This document shows positions 12,830 through 25,700 of a stretch of 64,000 nucleotides of DNA, piece after piece. Made by a program: the position numbers and the translations under genes. The stretch is from Ancylostoma caninum. Lineage: Eukaryota > Nematoda > Chromadorea > Rhabditida > Ancylostomatidae. Each line of letters starts with the position of its first letter. Positions within the stretch are counted from its first letter, which is position 1. The DNA lies in the NCBI GenBank assembly GCA_037903475.1, contig JBAJFG010000492.1, positions 1,054,001 to 1,118,000 of the forward strand, written 5' to 3'. The notes beneath the pieces were generated by a model. It did not search any database. It was not told the origin of the DNA and was given only the letters and a program-made list of their open reading frames with translations.

Positions 12830-13798
12830 TTATACTGGACAGATGAGCTTTTCGTTTGAATACCACTCGACCTTCTTGACCCAGGAGTTATCGACACGTG
12901 GAGGATCTCCTATGATTTCTTCCAATTTCTGAACGAAGATGTCTGGGCCTAGCGCAAATGCGTCTGAGAAACCACGAACAGCTTCGGATAGCGCCTCAAA
13001 CACGCCCAAATGAAATTTCATCTCCGTCTCGGCCTTTCCGTTCTCGCATATATAGAAGCAGTTCCTTTGAAGGCTAAGGGTGACTGCTACAATTTCGCCT
13101 TCACTAGCGTTAGAAGTTGCATTGTAGACGAAAATGGTCTGCTCGCCTCTCTTCAACTGGACATAAAGAGTTTTAACTCGCAGACCCTTGAGCAATTCGA
13201 TTACACCATCGAATACAATGGTGGCGCAGTGAGCACTCAGAGGGTAGTTGTAGTGAATCATGTGTTGAATGATCTCTGGTTTAGCTTCTCTGAAACATAT
13301 TCTGAGGAGAATATTGTGGAGATCGGTGGTCAGAAAATCCGAGCTGTTGTTCTTTGTGCTCTTTTCTGCGTCGTACATGGTCTTTCTCTTTGCAATTAGC
13401 TTTTTATCTTGTTTCACTGTGCCTCCTTTTGTTGCTTTACGTTCTCTCTTAACGGATTCGATTCGTTTGATCGCTGGCTCTAGGATTTCTCTGGCGCACT
13501 CATCAACAATGGGATCGACAACCTTTCTCAGAGCATTCCTGAGAGCTGTGCTCAGAGCATTTTCACTTGAATGCTCATCCTCATTTTCGCTGTTTTGAAG
13601 ATCCATGTATTCTTCATATTCAAGACGAGTGGTAATGGCTTTTGTGGACTGTGGACCACTTCTCTTATTCATTCCTCGTATTGTAGAATTGATATCGGAT
13701 ACGAGCAGGCTACCAAAGGCGAAGAGAACCTTAGGAGGACTCAGGTGAGCAATTTGGCCGATTGTCGAGGATTCCTTGAATATAGAGCCGAACTGAGA
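12830..13798 (-). CDS. Terminal exon of the SecA-like gene
   Basis: Starts after ACATTTCAG and runs 322 codons to TAA at 12832-12830. The first part is helical with a basic stretch (KRERKATKGG...KLIAKRK), possibly a nuclear-localisation-like or nucleic-acid-contacting segment. The second half is predicted mixed alpha/beta (VKTLYVQLKRGEQTIFVYNA). No Pfam family comes to mind. The strong acceptor and matching phase tie it to the upstream exons. Confidence 0.8.
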   Translation of the reverse strand, partial: SQFGSIFKESSTIGQIAHLSPPKVLFAFGSLLVSDINSTIRGMNKRSGPQSTKAITTRLEYEEYMDLQNSENEDEHSSENALSTALRNALRKVVDPIVDECAREILEPAIKRIESVKRERKATKGGTVKQDKKLIAKRKTMYDAEKSTKNNSSDFLTTDLHNILLRICFREAKPEIIQHMIHYNYPLSAHCATIVFDGVIELLKGLRVKTLYVQLKRGEQTIFVYNATSNASEGEIVAVTLSLQRNCFYICENGKAETEMKFHLGVFEALSEAVRGFSDAFALGPDIFVQKLEEIIGDPPRVDNSWVKKVEWYSNEKLICPV

Positions 13799-16700
13799 CT
13801 GAAATGTTTCCATCACTAACGCGTATTTTGTGGAAGTTTCAAAAACAATAGTAGTTTTTCTTCTTTTTGCTTTCAGTGAGTGTTTTATGCAAGATTAACA
13901 TTACCTCCCTAAGGTGAAACTCACCAGCTGTAAAACGTGGGCGTTGGCAGTGAACCATCTTTGAATACCAGCTTTAACAAGAGGAAGATGTTCAGAGTTT
14001 TGACAACAGTTATTTATCAAATCTTTCAGTGATGTCACATCCTCGACACTCTTTGTAAGGATGCAACCTGACTGCACATTTTCCATGACGTGTTCCACGA
14101 ATTCGTTGGTGATCCGACGGGTTTCCTTAGAACAGAATTCTTGAGATACACTCTTCAATCATGATTATGTATATACGATTTTTTTTTTGATGAAGCCATT
14201 TAAGGTGTAGCTCGAGGCTCCAGTCGTTTGACCCGACTCGCTCGCTTAGATTTTTAAATACTCACCAATGCCTTCCACAAAATTTGATGACGATTGAGAT
14301 ATGACTAATTTCTGACCTTAGCAATCGCTTTTTCTTCCGAATCCTTCTTCTTCTCCGCAACTGCTACTTCATAGAAGTCTCTGAGAATTTTAAACTCGTC
14401 CACAGTGTCCGTATCGACATGGGAATACATCTGAATAATCGTTTCAGCCATTAAAAGAAAATTTTCTGGAGTACTTTGATTTTGGGTGGGTGAACATTCA
14501 TACGAAAAGAAATTAACGAGGTCATCTCGCATCTTCCTAACATCTTGTTAAGAGCCACCCGACTTCCCTCTCATAATGTACTCGAGTCGGTATTTTTATC
14601 TTGATCATTCATTGAGAGGCCTTTTCATTCGCAACCTGTCTAGTGCATGCTAGCCCAAAAGTAGCCTTTTCTAGCTACGAAAACGTGTGTGTTCATTTTC
14701 AGGTGCTCAAGGTTTGGTGACGGACAAATTACTCTCCATCTGATCCACGGCATTTATCCATACATTTTGCAATTCTTGAGTCAATTTCCAAGTTTTTTGT
14801 TCGGTGTCTTCCAGTGGTTTTGCCGCTCTTTGTTTCATTTCTTCCAAGGTGGCAAATCATATCTTTCCAGAGGTTTCTCTCTTGCTAGGAAACAAGAGGG
14901 AGTTCAAAGAAGCTTTATGGCGTGAGAAATGGAAAGGGAAGGTGAGGTAAAAAAAAGTGCACGAAATGCTTAATTACACATCGAGAATAAACAAATCTGT
15001 TCATACGATAGTAGAACCGATTTCCAAATCAGGTGCAAGAGTACACATAGGTTACTGCAAACTGATATATTGTCCGAAAGTATTGGTTAATCGCATCCAG
15101 TGAACGAGAAAGTTCGGAATTATTGAATGTATAAGAGGAAGGTTGGTAGCTCTTAGCAAGGTGTGAGGTTAAGTGCGAGACGACCTCGTTAATTACTTTT
15201 CGTATGAGAGGTCCCCCTCCCCTTTGATTTTTTTTTCGCGAGGGGTGCCATTTGGGACCGTGGGTGAGAAAGTCGAGTTTGCTGCATGTACGTGTGAGCA
15301 ACGCTCAGCAGACTTAAAGACGGCATAGGAGTAAAGGAAAATGTCATTTGCACAGAAATTGTCACGGAACACCTCTTCCTCCGCTTTATAGATATAATAA
15401 CTGCTCTTCATATTAGGTGTTAGCATGAGTTCTTGCGCTTTTCTTTCAGTTGTATTTTTCTCCGCCAACTTGCTATCTTTTAGCTATGTGTCATAAACAG
15501 TTCGAAAGCGCTGTCCACTTCTACAAGGATATCGCAATCTTTTGTTTTTGAGCCAATCATTTGCCAGAGTTTTAGCCCTATGAAATGGAAAAGTGAGTCA
15601 ATGAAAAACAGCAAAACTAACAGCTGCCCATTCTTGAAGCTTCAGCCATCAAAATTGCTTACACGACCTGTATTAATTAAGAAAGAGACATCTCGCTTGA
15701 AAGTAGTCAGCGATCTCCCGAGTTCAAAGAAGACATATTTGGTCTTCAAACCTACCACTAAATTTGGTAGTTAGGCTGAAAGCGCCCAATCACAAGGATG
15801 ACGTCTACTTACCCCATCATAACGATGGATCCTACCCTTACCAACATTGCCAAAATGACCGTCGTAGGATTCGACTGATAATGTGCATCCGCGTCTATGC
15901 TTTATAGAGCTACGTACACCTTATACGTTGAAACAGAGTCGTGGGCCTTTAGCCTCTATCGAATACATAGAGGGAAAGTTGTTTTTTTTCTTGAATCAGC
16001 TTTCTCCTTCTTAAGATTAGAAACCAAGTAAACCAATAATTCTAAGAACATCATGATGATGGTAGATGAGGGAAAGCACTTTCGGATATTATATAGCACG
16101 TCATGGAATAGCGGCAATGGGAAGGAAAAATTGGCGAGTAAAGAAAGCACAGCTATTCACGATCTGTAGTTAAAATGCATTCATTGGCCATTGGTAAATA
16201 ATGGTTTCTGTAGACTTGGCACATCTGACATCTAGCAAGAAGGGAGAAATTTTGAAATACTACGGTTAAGACCTACCTTTTGATTGACACCCATGGCCGC
16301 TAGCACGAAGAGAGTCGTTCCGACAGCTGCCAAAGCGACGAGGCCTATCGTCAAAGCCACAGGGCCCAGGAAAATCGCTCCCAACACGATTGCTATAGGC
16401 GCAATGATGAGGAACAGTCCCAAAGCCCAAATCCATGGGTTGGGTTTCGTGATTACCGCCAGCTGCCGCATTCCTCCAGTGATCACTTTTCTCATCTCTT
16501 GGCCCGGAAGAATGCCTTTTTCTCGGAGATAAGGGACAATGGAGACAAGATGACTTTTATTAACTAGGATCCAAGGCGCTTTCTTCTCCAGACGGTGATA
16601 AAGCATCTCGTCGATGAAGTAGTCGTCTTTTGAGAAATAATGCTCATCTGGTGCGTAGACGTTCTTCAGTGAATGCGTGACTCTTTCATGGTTAAGGATC

Positions 16701-19700
16701 CCACTAGATAGAAGGTCCGCGTGGAGATCAGAATAAGGATTTGTAGGGAGTAGAATTCTATGCACAATTTCGTTGTTTGAAAGAGCCTCCCGGACACTAC
16801 TTCGAAGAGATTTCAGCGCGTACCCGTAACAGAAGTACTTCGTCAGCAGCCTTTCTAATATTGGTCGAATGTTCTCGGAGAAAGTATCGCAGTTCGTCCT
16901 GTCAACTAGTGTGTAAATCACTTCTTCTTTGGATTCATCATCCTCACTGTCTTCATTTTCATCCTTATCAGCAATCACATTGTTGTTTTCACCTTCCAAA
17001 CTCTCAACTTCTGCCACTCTTCTTTCAAGTACGTTTTGTTCAACCAATTTCTCCAAAATCCATGATGCCTCCGTAGCCGATACAGCCAGTTCTCTCATTA
17101 CCAAATCCTTAGTGAGGAAATCGAATTGGTCGAGGTTTTCGATGGAGAACAAAACAAGTGGATTCATTTCCGCTACTACTTCTATTGCAGCTGTACCGGC
17201 TTCCAAACATTCCTGGAGTTCGTGGTTTTTCACGTCGTCTTCTTTAAAAGCCTGCGCCGCACCACCCACATCATAGAGGTAGCAATCATCGAGAGCGTTT
17301 TCGGACAATTGTATGTGGAAAGGTGTCTTCTTAAGCGATGCAGTCGGAAGATTTTTTAGGACAGGAACGCGAGACAAGTCCGACTTCCTTACCGCTATAA
17401 AGACCTTCTCCTGTAGGAAACAACCCGCTCGTCGCAAAGAGTCCCAGAAGCCGGTGACACTAGGCATCGAAAATGCCTCAGAAAGAATATCAGCAGTGAT
17501 GATCTTCAACCCTCCGTGCTCATCAATGTCGTCACTTCCGTTAATAGCATCGAAAGCTGCGGTAAACATCGGGATAGAGATGCCATGATTGATGGAAATC
17601 ATTTGCAGCTGACTCATTGTATATGATCTGGAGAGTGTTGTAGGTGAAAAAATACCAGCTCTTCGGTATTCCCTAAAGCGACGAACGTGCATGGATGGTG
17701 GTTCACCTGCCAGAGCAACGTCTTTAGGTTTAACAGTGTGTCCTAGAATATCGTCGATGTTCCCTATCAGAGTTTCGAGTACAGCTACGGCCTCCTCCTG
17801 CTGCTTCACGAAACCGCGAGACTTCACAATAGATGGATTCTGTTGAAGTTTGGAAATCACGTTGCTCATCATATTTTTCTGCTGAGCTCGAGCTGTGAAC
17901 AGCCCTCTTGCGTTAAGCAGACACGATGTCGCCTCTGCCAACATGTCCATATCGTTTCTGATGAAGCTTTCTGGAGCATCATTTACGTTTGCAACTTTAT
18001 TCATGAACTCCTTCTTCATCTGTCGGATTCGCTGTTGCTTAATTATACCCTTGTAGTAGTACGCCTCAGCAGCAAACTCAGGGAAATCTTTCAGAACTTT
18101 ATCCAACGTACTCAGAGCAGACGAATGGTCACCGCTGGAAATATCAATTAATGCAGAAGCAAGGAAAGGCTGAGGACAGGTGATCCAAGCAAAAGCGGTT
18201 TTTACGTTTCGTTTTAGCATTTCAGGATCCTGCACAACTTTCGGTAAGGGATGGTTCCTGAGGAATTCTCTGACGGATTCGATAATCTGTGCTTTCTCTT
18301 GGCTACTCTTATTGTGTTCGCACTTCCTGATTGCTTCGGTCTTCCTGTCTAGCCACATCGCCCACTCATCCAGCAAGGCAAAATAGATCGTTTGTAAAAG
18401 TGTTGGAAGCGAATCTTCTGAGTGGCTGTAGACGCTGGATAAAACACCAGAACAGTGGTCTTTGAAAAGGGTGAGACACGTCTCCTCAACTTCAATGTGA
18501 TAGTCATAGAACTGCTTCAGTGAGCGAAGTCGATGTACTTCTGCATTGTCCCGAAACTGCTTCAACTGAAAAATATTTGTTGCAGTGTCATCCTCGACCA
18601 AAGTGATAATTTGCCCAGATCCTGGTTGCCCACATCGAGCGGATCTCCCGTAGGCCTGGTCTTCTATCCTGCTGTTCTCCGGAAGAAAAGACACGATCAC
18701 ATGAAGTCCACCAGCATTCGCAAGTGCATCCGTGAGGATTATATCGGTTCCGCGTCCGGCAAGATTGGTAGAAATGATCACTCGGGAACACGTAAGGCCA
18801 CCAGTACTAGAAAAGTCGAACTCGTCGAACTCTCGTCTGTAGACGATGATGTTCTTGAATGTGTCCGCGATTTCGCTTCCCCTGGATTTCTGCTCATTTT
18901 CGTACATTTGCAGAAGCCCTGCATGTACAGTCTCCACGTCAGCAATGGAGCGGCAAATTATCAAAACTGATCTTAACGCCAACACTTGGTCACAGGTCTC
19001 ATCGTATATCTCCTTGATCCACTCCGATGTAGTTTTCGCCAACACTGGTGCGTTCTCGTTGAACGTTTTTGCTTTCCAGGTAGGAATCCTCACAAGGTCG
19101 GCGTTGTAGAGGGTGACCAGGCTGTTGCTCTCCTCTTTTGAACCCAGCGTGCCGCTAAAACCGTTTAGTCTCAAATATCCTTTGAGATAAGATACATTGG
19201 AAACAAAGACAGCTTTCAGACTCAAAGGAGACAAACGGCAGCCATGTTTCAACTGCAGGAACTGGTGCAGTCCTTCGCTCCACTGTGACGTTGCCAAATC
19301 CGTTCCTGTGCCTCGGTCAATGATAGTGACAAGAGGTTGGAGGTCGCCACTTCTTCCTGTGTGGTCCACGTCCACCACGTACTCGTCGTTGTGCTGAAGG
19401 AACAGCGCCTTTTTCGCATTGTCAATGAACTCGTCCAGGTGGGCCAAAGCAAAGTCTCGAAGATATCCAGGCACGGTGATTTCTCTAGGTCGATTTAGCA
19501 CCAGGGTTATCATTGCCAGCACTCGCCCAGCTAGTGTTACTCCACATTCACTCTTGAGTTCTACAGCGAGTGTTTTGATATTTTCTATGTTTACAGCAAG
19601 AAGTAGTCCCTCCTCGTTAATTATGTGGTTCTTGAGGAGCAGACGCCAGATTACACCGATATCAGATACCTTCTTTCCGTCGTACAGGAGGCCAGCCAGG

Positions 19701-22700
19701 TCCTTCTTCGTGATTAGACCGTACATATCCATTAGCACCCTCTTGCGTATTTCCTGTGAATTGAATTGGTCCTCATCCTCCACAGCAAATACAGGCATGT
19801 TGATCTGCTTGTGAATGAAAAGAAACAGAGATTCCAGCAGCTCCAAGCTTGGAATGTTGTGTGAAAGATACAACATGTTGCTACCATTGTCAAGCAGCAT
19901 GGAATCTACTTCGTCCACGATAACGTTGCATCTGGTGCGTGATCCGAGTATATTCCTTTTATAGAAATTGTGAAGAAGATGATCTCTCTCGAATCTTGTG
20001 ATATCTCCATAGACGACATCAGATTTATAGGCATTCTTTCGCTTGTCCAGGTCTTCATCACAATTATGCGCAACCGTAATGTTGAACGATTCGTAAATGT
20101 CCTTCATGTGCTCAGCGTCCCTTTGCGCCAATACTGACGAGCTTGTAATAATGTCAACGGTCTCGTGATACTTTCCTGTTTTTATCCTCAATATGGCCAG
20201 AGCAACAATAATATAACTCTTTCCTTCACCTGTGTTTACCTGCGATAACAGGTTCTTCTCATTTTTTGCTGCACTGAGAACAGCAACTTTTTGAGTATCG
20301 CGGAGACGAAGTTTTCGTTTTTTGAAGAGCACTTCATCTATTTGCTTTAGTATTGCGACATGAGGATCATCTTTAACACGGTCTTCCAATAGTGCTTTGA
20401 TGTTTTCCAGAGAAACTTTCCTCATCTCCTTTTGCTCTTCATTGTCTTGGGGGTTAATGGTAAGGCGCACAACGTCGGACAGAGTGCGGTCGTTTTGCGG
20501 GAAGACTCGGTTCCAAACTGATAGTTTCATGACTTCTTTCATCCATGCTAGTTGAACGGCCTCATTAGTGAGGAGGTGAATGTTACCGAACTTCTGGGCA
20601 TAGCCGCATTGGACAAGGGAAGCAAAATTCAGCTTGTCCTCAATAACTGCCGATGAGGCGACAAGACTTGCCGCATCGAGAAGGCCTTTGATATCCTTCG
20701 CGGCTGATTCGGTGAATTCTATCTCCTTATATGCAATCATGTACGAAATGCGTGAAATGAGCTTCTCGAAAATCATCACTGCTCCCTTGCTAGCGACTTC
20801 ATCGACAATTTTTCGTAACAGTTCACCTTCGGAATTTCCGAGCGAATTCAGGAAAACGAAGAAGTAACCGACTGTTCCGTATTTCTTGAGCAATGGAGCG
20901 TACGACACCCAGGTTTGGCATTTCGCGATGTCGACCCATTCTGCAAGAGAAATCTTCTCTAATTGCATCATTCTGTCCTCGGCGTGTGCCAGCATATCTG
21001 TCAGGCTTTTCAAAGTAGGCTGATCCAGAGGCATTTCGTGTAATTTCGAGCCGAACAGCGCCCTCAACATTGGATCCTGTATGACTGCAAGGTCTTCTAT
21101 CAGATCCTTGAATCTGGGAGAGTTTTCCTTCATTGCGGCCATAAGGCGAACGGCTAGCCAGACATCGTGTATTACTCCGTCCTTAGAAAGAATGCAAGAA
21201 CTCAAATTTTTTTCCGCTACGCTGAAATTGCAGAGTACTTCCAGGACCGTGTTCATCATGAACTGAAACTCTGGAACAGAAAGAGGGCAACCTCTTAAGT
21301 GGAACAGCTTTTGAAGAAATCTCAAAAACTTCGGCCCAGCTGAGACTGTCACTCCTCTGCACCACTCTTCCACGACAGCGCTTTCAGCGAAAAAAGGTGT
21401 CAAATCTAGCTTCTCCTCCGACATCGGAGTAGGAATGTTCAATCTGCGAGACTGTAAGTTTTGGCGAAGTTTGCGAATGGCCACGTCGGGTCCTATGCTA
21501 GAGACATCGCCCTTTTTGCTTATGTGCAGCTGTCGAACGTTCTCAACGAATGGGTTGATGTTCTCTACTAACCGCATTTTCGAATATCCGCTATCACAAT
21601 ATACTCTTACATTGACATTTGATGTATCCGCAACGAAATGCCGGTATGCAGCGCATTTGATTCCATATCGAAGCATAAACTTTCTTAGATCGTAGTGATT
21701 TTCCGGCATTCCTCTCGACTTCACATTTGACATGAAATCTTCAATTCCCAACATGATGTCACCGTCTCCAGTGAACCAGTCACATGGAGTCAAAACGTTT
21801 TTCTCGTACTCCTGATGATATCTGAATAATCGGAGGTTGTACTCAAGTATCTGCTGTGTCAGGAAGTACATATGCACCAGGCTCATCGGAGTTGAACCGG
21901 GAGCCAATGGCTGCCTCAGTTTGTTCTTCTCAATGGAGAATCTGCTGAACAATTGCGTTTCTGTTTTCATAAGTTCTGTCAAACTATTGAAAGCCTTCGT
22001 GATTTCCGTGAGATGATTCTTGAGCAGCCCTGCCGCATCTTTGAAAAATTCGTTTTTATTCGATTTGAAGAAGTTGGACACAGAGTCGGTGAAATTGTTC
22101 CATTTGGATCCACTGGAACCTTGCTGAGGTGCGTCAACTTCATCCAAAAGTGTATTCTCACCAGCTTGTTTCTTCGGCAGTTGTTCCTCCTCAGCAAGAT
22201 CATCTTCTTGGAGCTTCCTTAGCTCCTCAGTGCTAATGAACGTCCTCAGATAAGCTTTTGCTTCCTCTGGGTTGCACCAGTTTAGTTCTGATTTTTCGTA
22301 GTTCTCAAAGATCTTGCGATGTTTTGAAAGATATTCGTAAATTTCGGAAAGTGCAATGAGAAGGACTGTGGACGCGGACTTGAATTCAAGTTGATCGAAG
22401 AACTTATCCAACTCTTGTTTACGATATCCTGTGGAGGAGTTGTGCACATTATTCCAGAACTCTTGTAGGGGAATTGGGCACACATCAAGAAGCTCTGGTC
22501 CATCTTCCACTAGGGACAGATCTACCACACCTTCCTCTATGGTGGATTCTTCTGAAAGACTTGAGAGTAGTTTCTTTTCCTCCAGCTTGGTCTTCACTTC
22601 GTTGGAGAACTCCTGTACGTCAAACAGTGTCATTCCGTTACGAAGTCGTTTTCTGTTCTGGAACGCAGAATCCAGTAGCTGACGGTCGTCCAACTTCTCT

Positions 22701-25700
22701 GCTAGGCGATCCAACATGACTAACGTGTCTCCACTGATATCGAGTGGTACAGCAAACACATCGTTCCAGAGGGAGATGAGCTCTTCAACCGGTACTGCAT
22801 TATCTTCCGCTTCACGGATCCGTTTCAAAACTTCCTCTGGCTGCATTATTTTCCGACTTTCTTTTTTCGCGCCATGGAATTGCTCATCCGCTATATGTGT
22901 CCTTACAACCGTAATTTGCTCCGTTGTTCTCTGTTCTTCCTCAGTTTCCTCCACAACGTGTACGCTGAACTCCGCTCCTTCATTGTACTCGATGTCGACT
23001 TCCTCGCCAACACATCTGTTTGCATACTCTTCTAGGACCATATCAATAGAAATGTTTTGTTTGCTAATTGCCTGAGAACGACTCTGACGATCACTTGCTT
23101 TTCTTTTCTCTGTGCTTCGTGTGGACTGAATTTTATCCACACTGCTGGTACTGAAACCGACGAAACAGTCTTTCCTCTTCTCTACGTACATCCTGTAACC
23201 GCTGAGTCGCGTATACGTCTCAGAATCGTAATGGTAAGTGTTGGTTAGTTTTTGCTGGCTGTCAAGCCCGTAGGTCCAGCGATCCACTCGTTTCTCCCAT
23301 GGATTGAAACCGCCAGACTGGTCGATTAGCGCAACATCATTTCCATTACTTCCAGGATCGCCAGTTCTTCCGCATTTCCCATCCAGACCGTCATCTCCTT
23401 TCTTCATCTCTGATTCAAATCCAGTGATTTGCCTTCCTGAAGAGATCCTCCGCGCAACGAATTCGCCTCTGTTTCCTCCTTCTCCGCCCACACCATTCGC
23501 TCCTGCTTCTGATCCCATGGTTCCTTTACCGCCTTTTAGTACGAATCTGAAATCGTACACGGTGCACAGCAGTTTTCGCATTCCCGCGATAGCGAATTCC
23601 ATTTCACGCCCATCATCACACTTGTATGTTCGCTCTATCCATTCTTCGAAACCGCTGTACTCACTGTGCCCAAAGGTTTTGGTCCATGCAGTACCAGGAC
23701 TATATCCGCTAAATATACTCCATTCAGCCAGATATAAGGATGTGTACTTAGGCAGAAGCGAATATAAGTCGTCTCTGGTATTTCCTCTTCCATGAACTCC
23801 ATTGACTCCATCGCCGCCGTCTTGCCCTCCCTCGCCATCTCCTCCATTCAGAATAACCTTCAGCTTGTCTGGATTCTTTACTTCATTTGTACATAAAAGA
23901 AGGTTGCCGCTCGATTCTCCTGCTGATCCGTCAGTACCGTCTTCTCCTCGCTCACCAGTATTTTTTCCACTTCTGGCCTTTCCTCTCACGTTTCGGTTGT
24001 AGCTTTTCCCTACAATGCACGAACTTTTATAACTCTGCCTTACTGCTACTACTCGTTACCTTTAAGATTTTTGCTTACCTGACAAGTTGATCTCGCACTT
24101 CCGCGAAAGGATGATTTTCTCAGCAACAAATGATAGATTTATTCCATGCCATTGCTCATTTGAAAGACTGCAGTCCACAATAATGGCGTATTCCGCATAG
24201 ATGTTGATCTCGGAAATTGTTCCATCATTTTTAAGTTTTTCTTCAAGAAACCTCTTGAAGCTACTCAAGAAAAACAGCTTTGAAAACATCCTGAACCGCT
24301 TCCCTTTGCTTTCTTCGACTATAGAGGATGAGGTTATGATTCCAGCTAGGAATTTCCTGAGTTTTTCGAGATTTTCGGCCGATAAATTCTCTGTCGGGAT
24401 ATCATCGAGAGCAACCTTAAATCGGTTGAAAAATGAGTCTGCTTCATTTGCTTTCGGCCAATCCGCTTCTTTTAAGTCTTTTAGTTGTAGCGACGACTTC
24501 TTTGCCAGTGAATTGTGCCATACAAGATACTGCGTCAAGTTCATCTCTCCCGATTTGAACCAACTGACGATGATTCGGAGCAGTTCCTTTTCAGACTTTT
24601 CGCTCGAGAAATGTGGCGCTAGTTCGTTGAGGACCTTGTGAAACTTCCCTAAGATTTGCTTCTGCTTTCTTGGCTCGTCTTTCAGCACATCAGCAAGATT
24701 TTTGATCTGTCGCTCTTCCAATTCGGACCTAAAAACGAGTTGATAAGGAATACTAAAGTTAACAATTAGGTGTCAACATAAGTCCTTGCGCTCTTTTTCA
24801 AATGCAGTTTTCTCCATCTATTTGTAATCTTTTAGGTATCAGTTATATGCGACTAGAAACGATATTCTTGCTCTACAAGAATACTGTAAATAGTTTCTTT
24901 CTCAGACTGACATTTTACTTGAGTTTTAAACCTGCGAAGTGAAACAATGAGTCAATAAAGAACAGCACAGCCGGCAGCTACCCAACCTGCCATTCAGTTG
25001 AAGCTCAGAAAGTCATCAAAACTGAATAAGCGACCTATATTGAGTGGGAAGAAGATCTTTTGCTTGAAATAGCCGCTTATCAGCGACCTTCTTAGCTCAA
25101 AGAAGACATATTTGTTCTCAACGACACCAATCGAAGCAAATTTCTTTCATGAAGACCCTGAGAATTGCTCCAGAGTAATCGTATGGCCTAGATGGCCTTC
25201 ATATTTCTCAAAACTACCAAATAAATGAGGTGATTCCACAGGAAGAATCCAATGGCAGGGGTCTAGCCATCTCATCCTATGATGATGTCGTACCCCACTC
25301 TTGGCATCGCCGAACTGGCCCTCCAACATTCACACGTTCAAACAGCATTGGGTGCTTTCTGGCATCTACTGGAGACGAGGAGGAAGTTCTGTTTCTTCTA
25401 AAGTTGACGTTCTCCTTCCTGAGCCTCAATTTATTTGATCAAAATTCCTCAGAAACCATATGATTACAGAATTTTAGAGGAAGGGAAACGCTTTCAGATG
25501 GTACAGAACACGTTACGCCAAAACGGTAATGGGTCGGAAAGAATTATATTAAAAGCTAATATACTAATGGATTGTGTCTTCTATTGCAAGACATGCGAAA
25601 AAAAAAAATCAACAATTTCTTCCCACATTTGGAACAATAGACACTCGTATATTTCCTTTTTTTCGAGTTCTAAAGATAGTTTTGGGTACAAGCAAATTCT

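Noticed and set aside
16284..24002. Plus-strand frames of 60-163 codons opposite the 7.7-kb exon
   Set aside because: Shadows of the minus-strand SecA-like frame.
16277..24009. SecA-like exon as bacterial contamination or an endosymbiont contig
   Set aside because: It has eukaryotic splice sites with matching phases on both sides, no bacterial gene neighbours or ribosome binding sites, and sits among nematode-type transposons on one contig.
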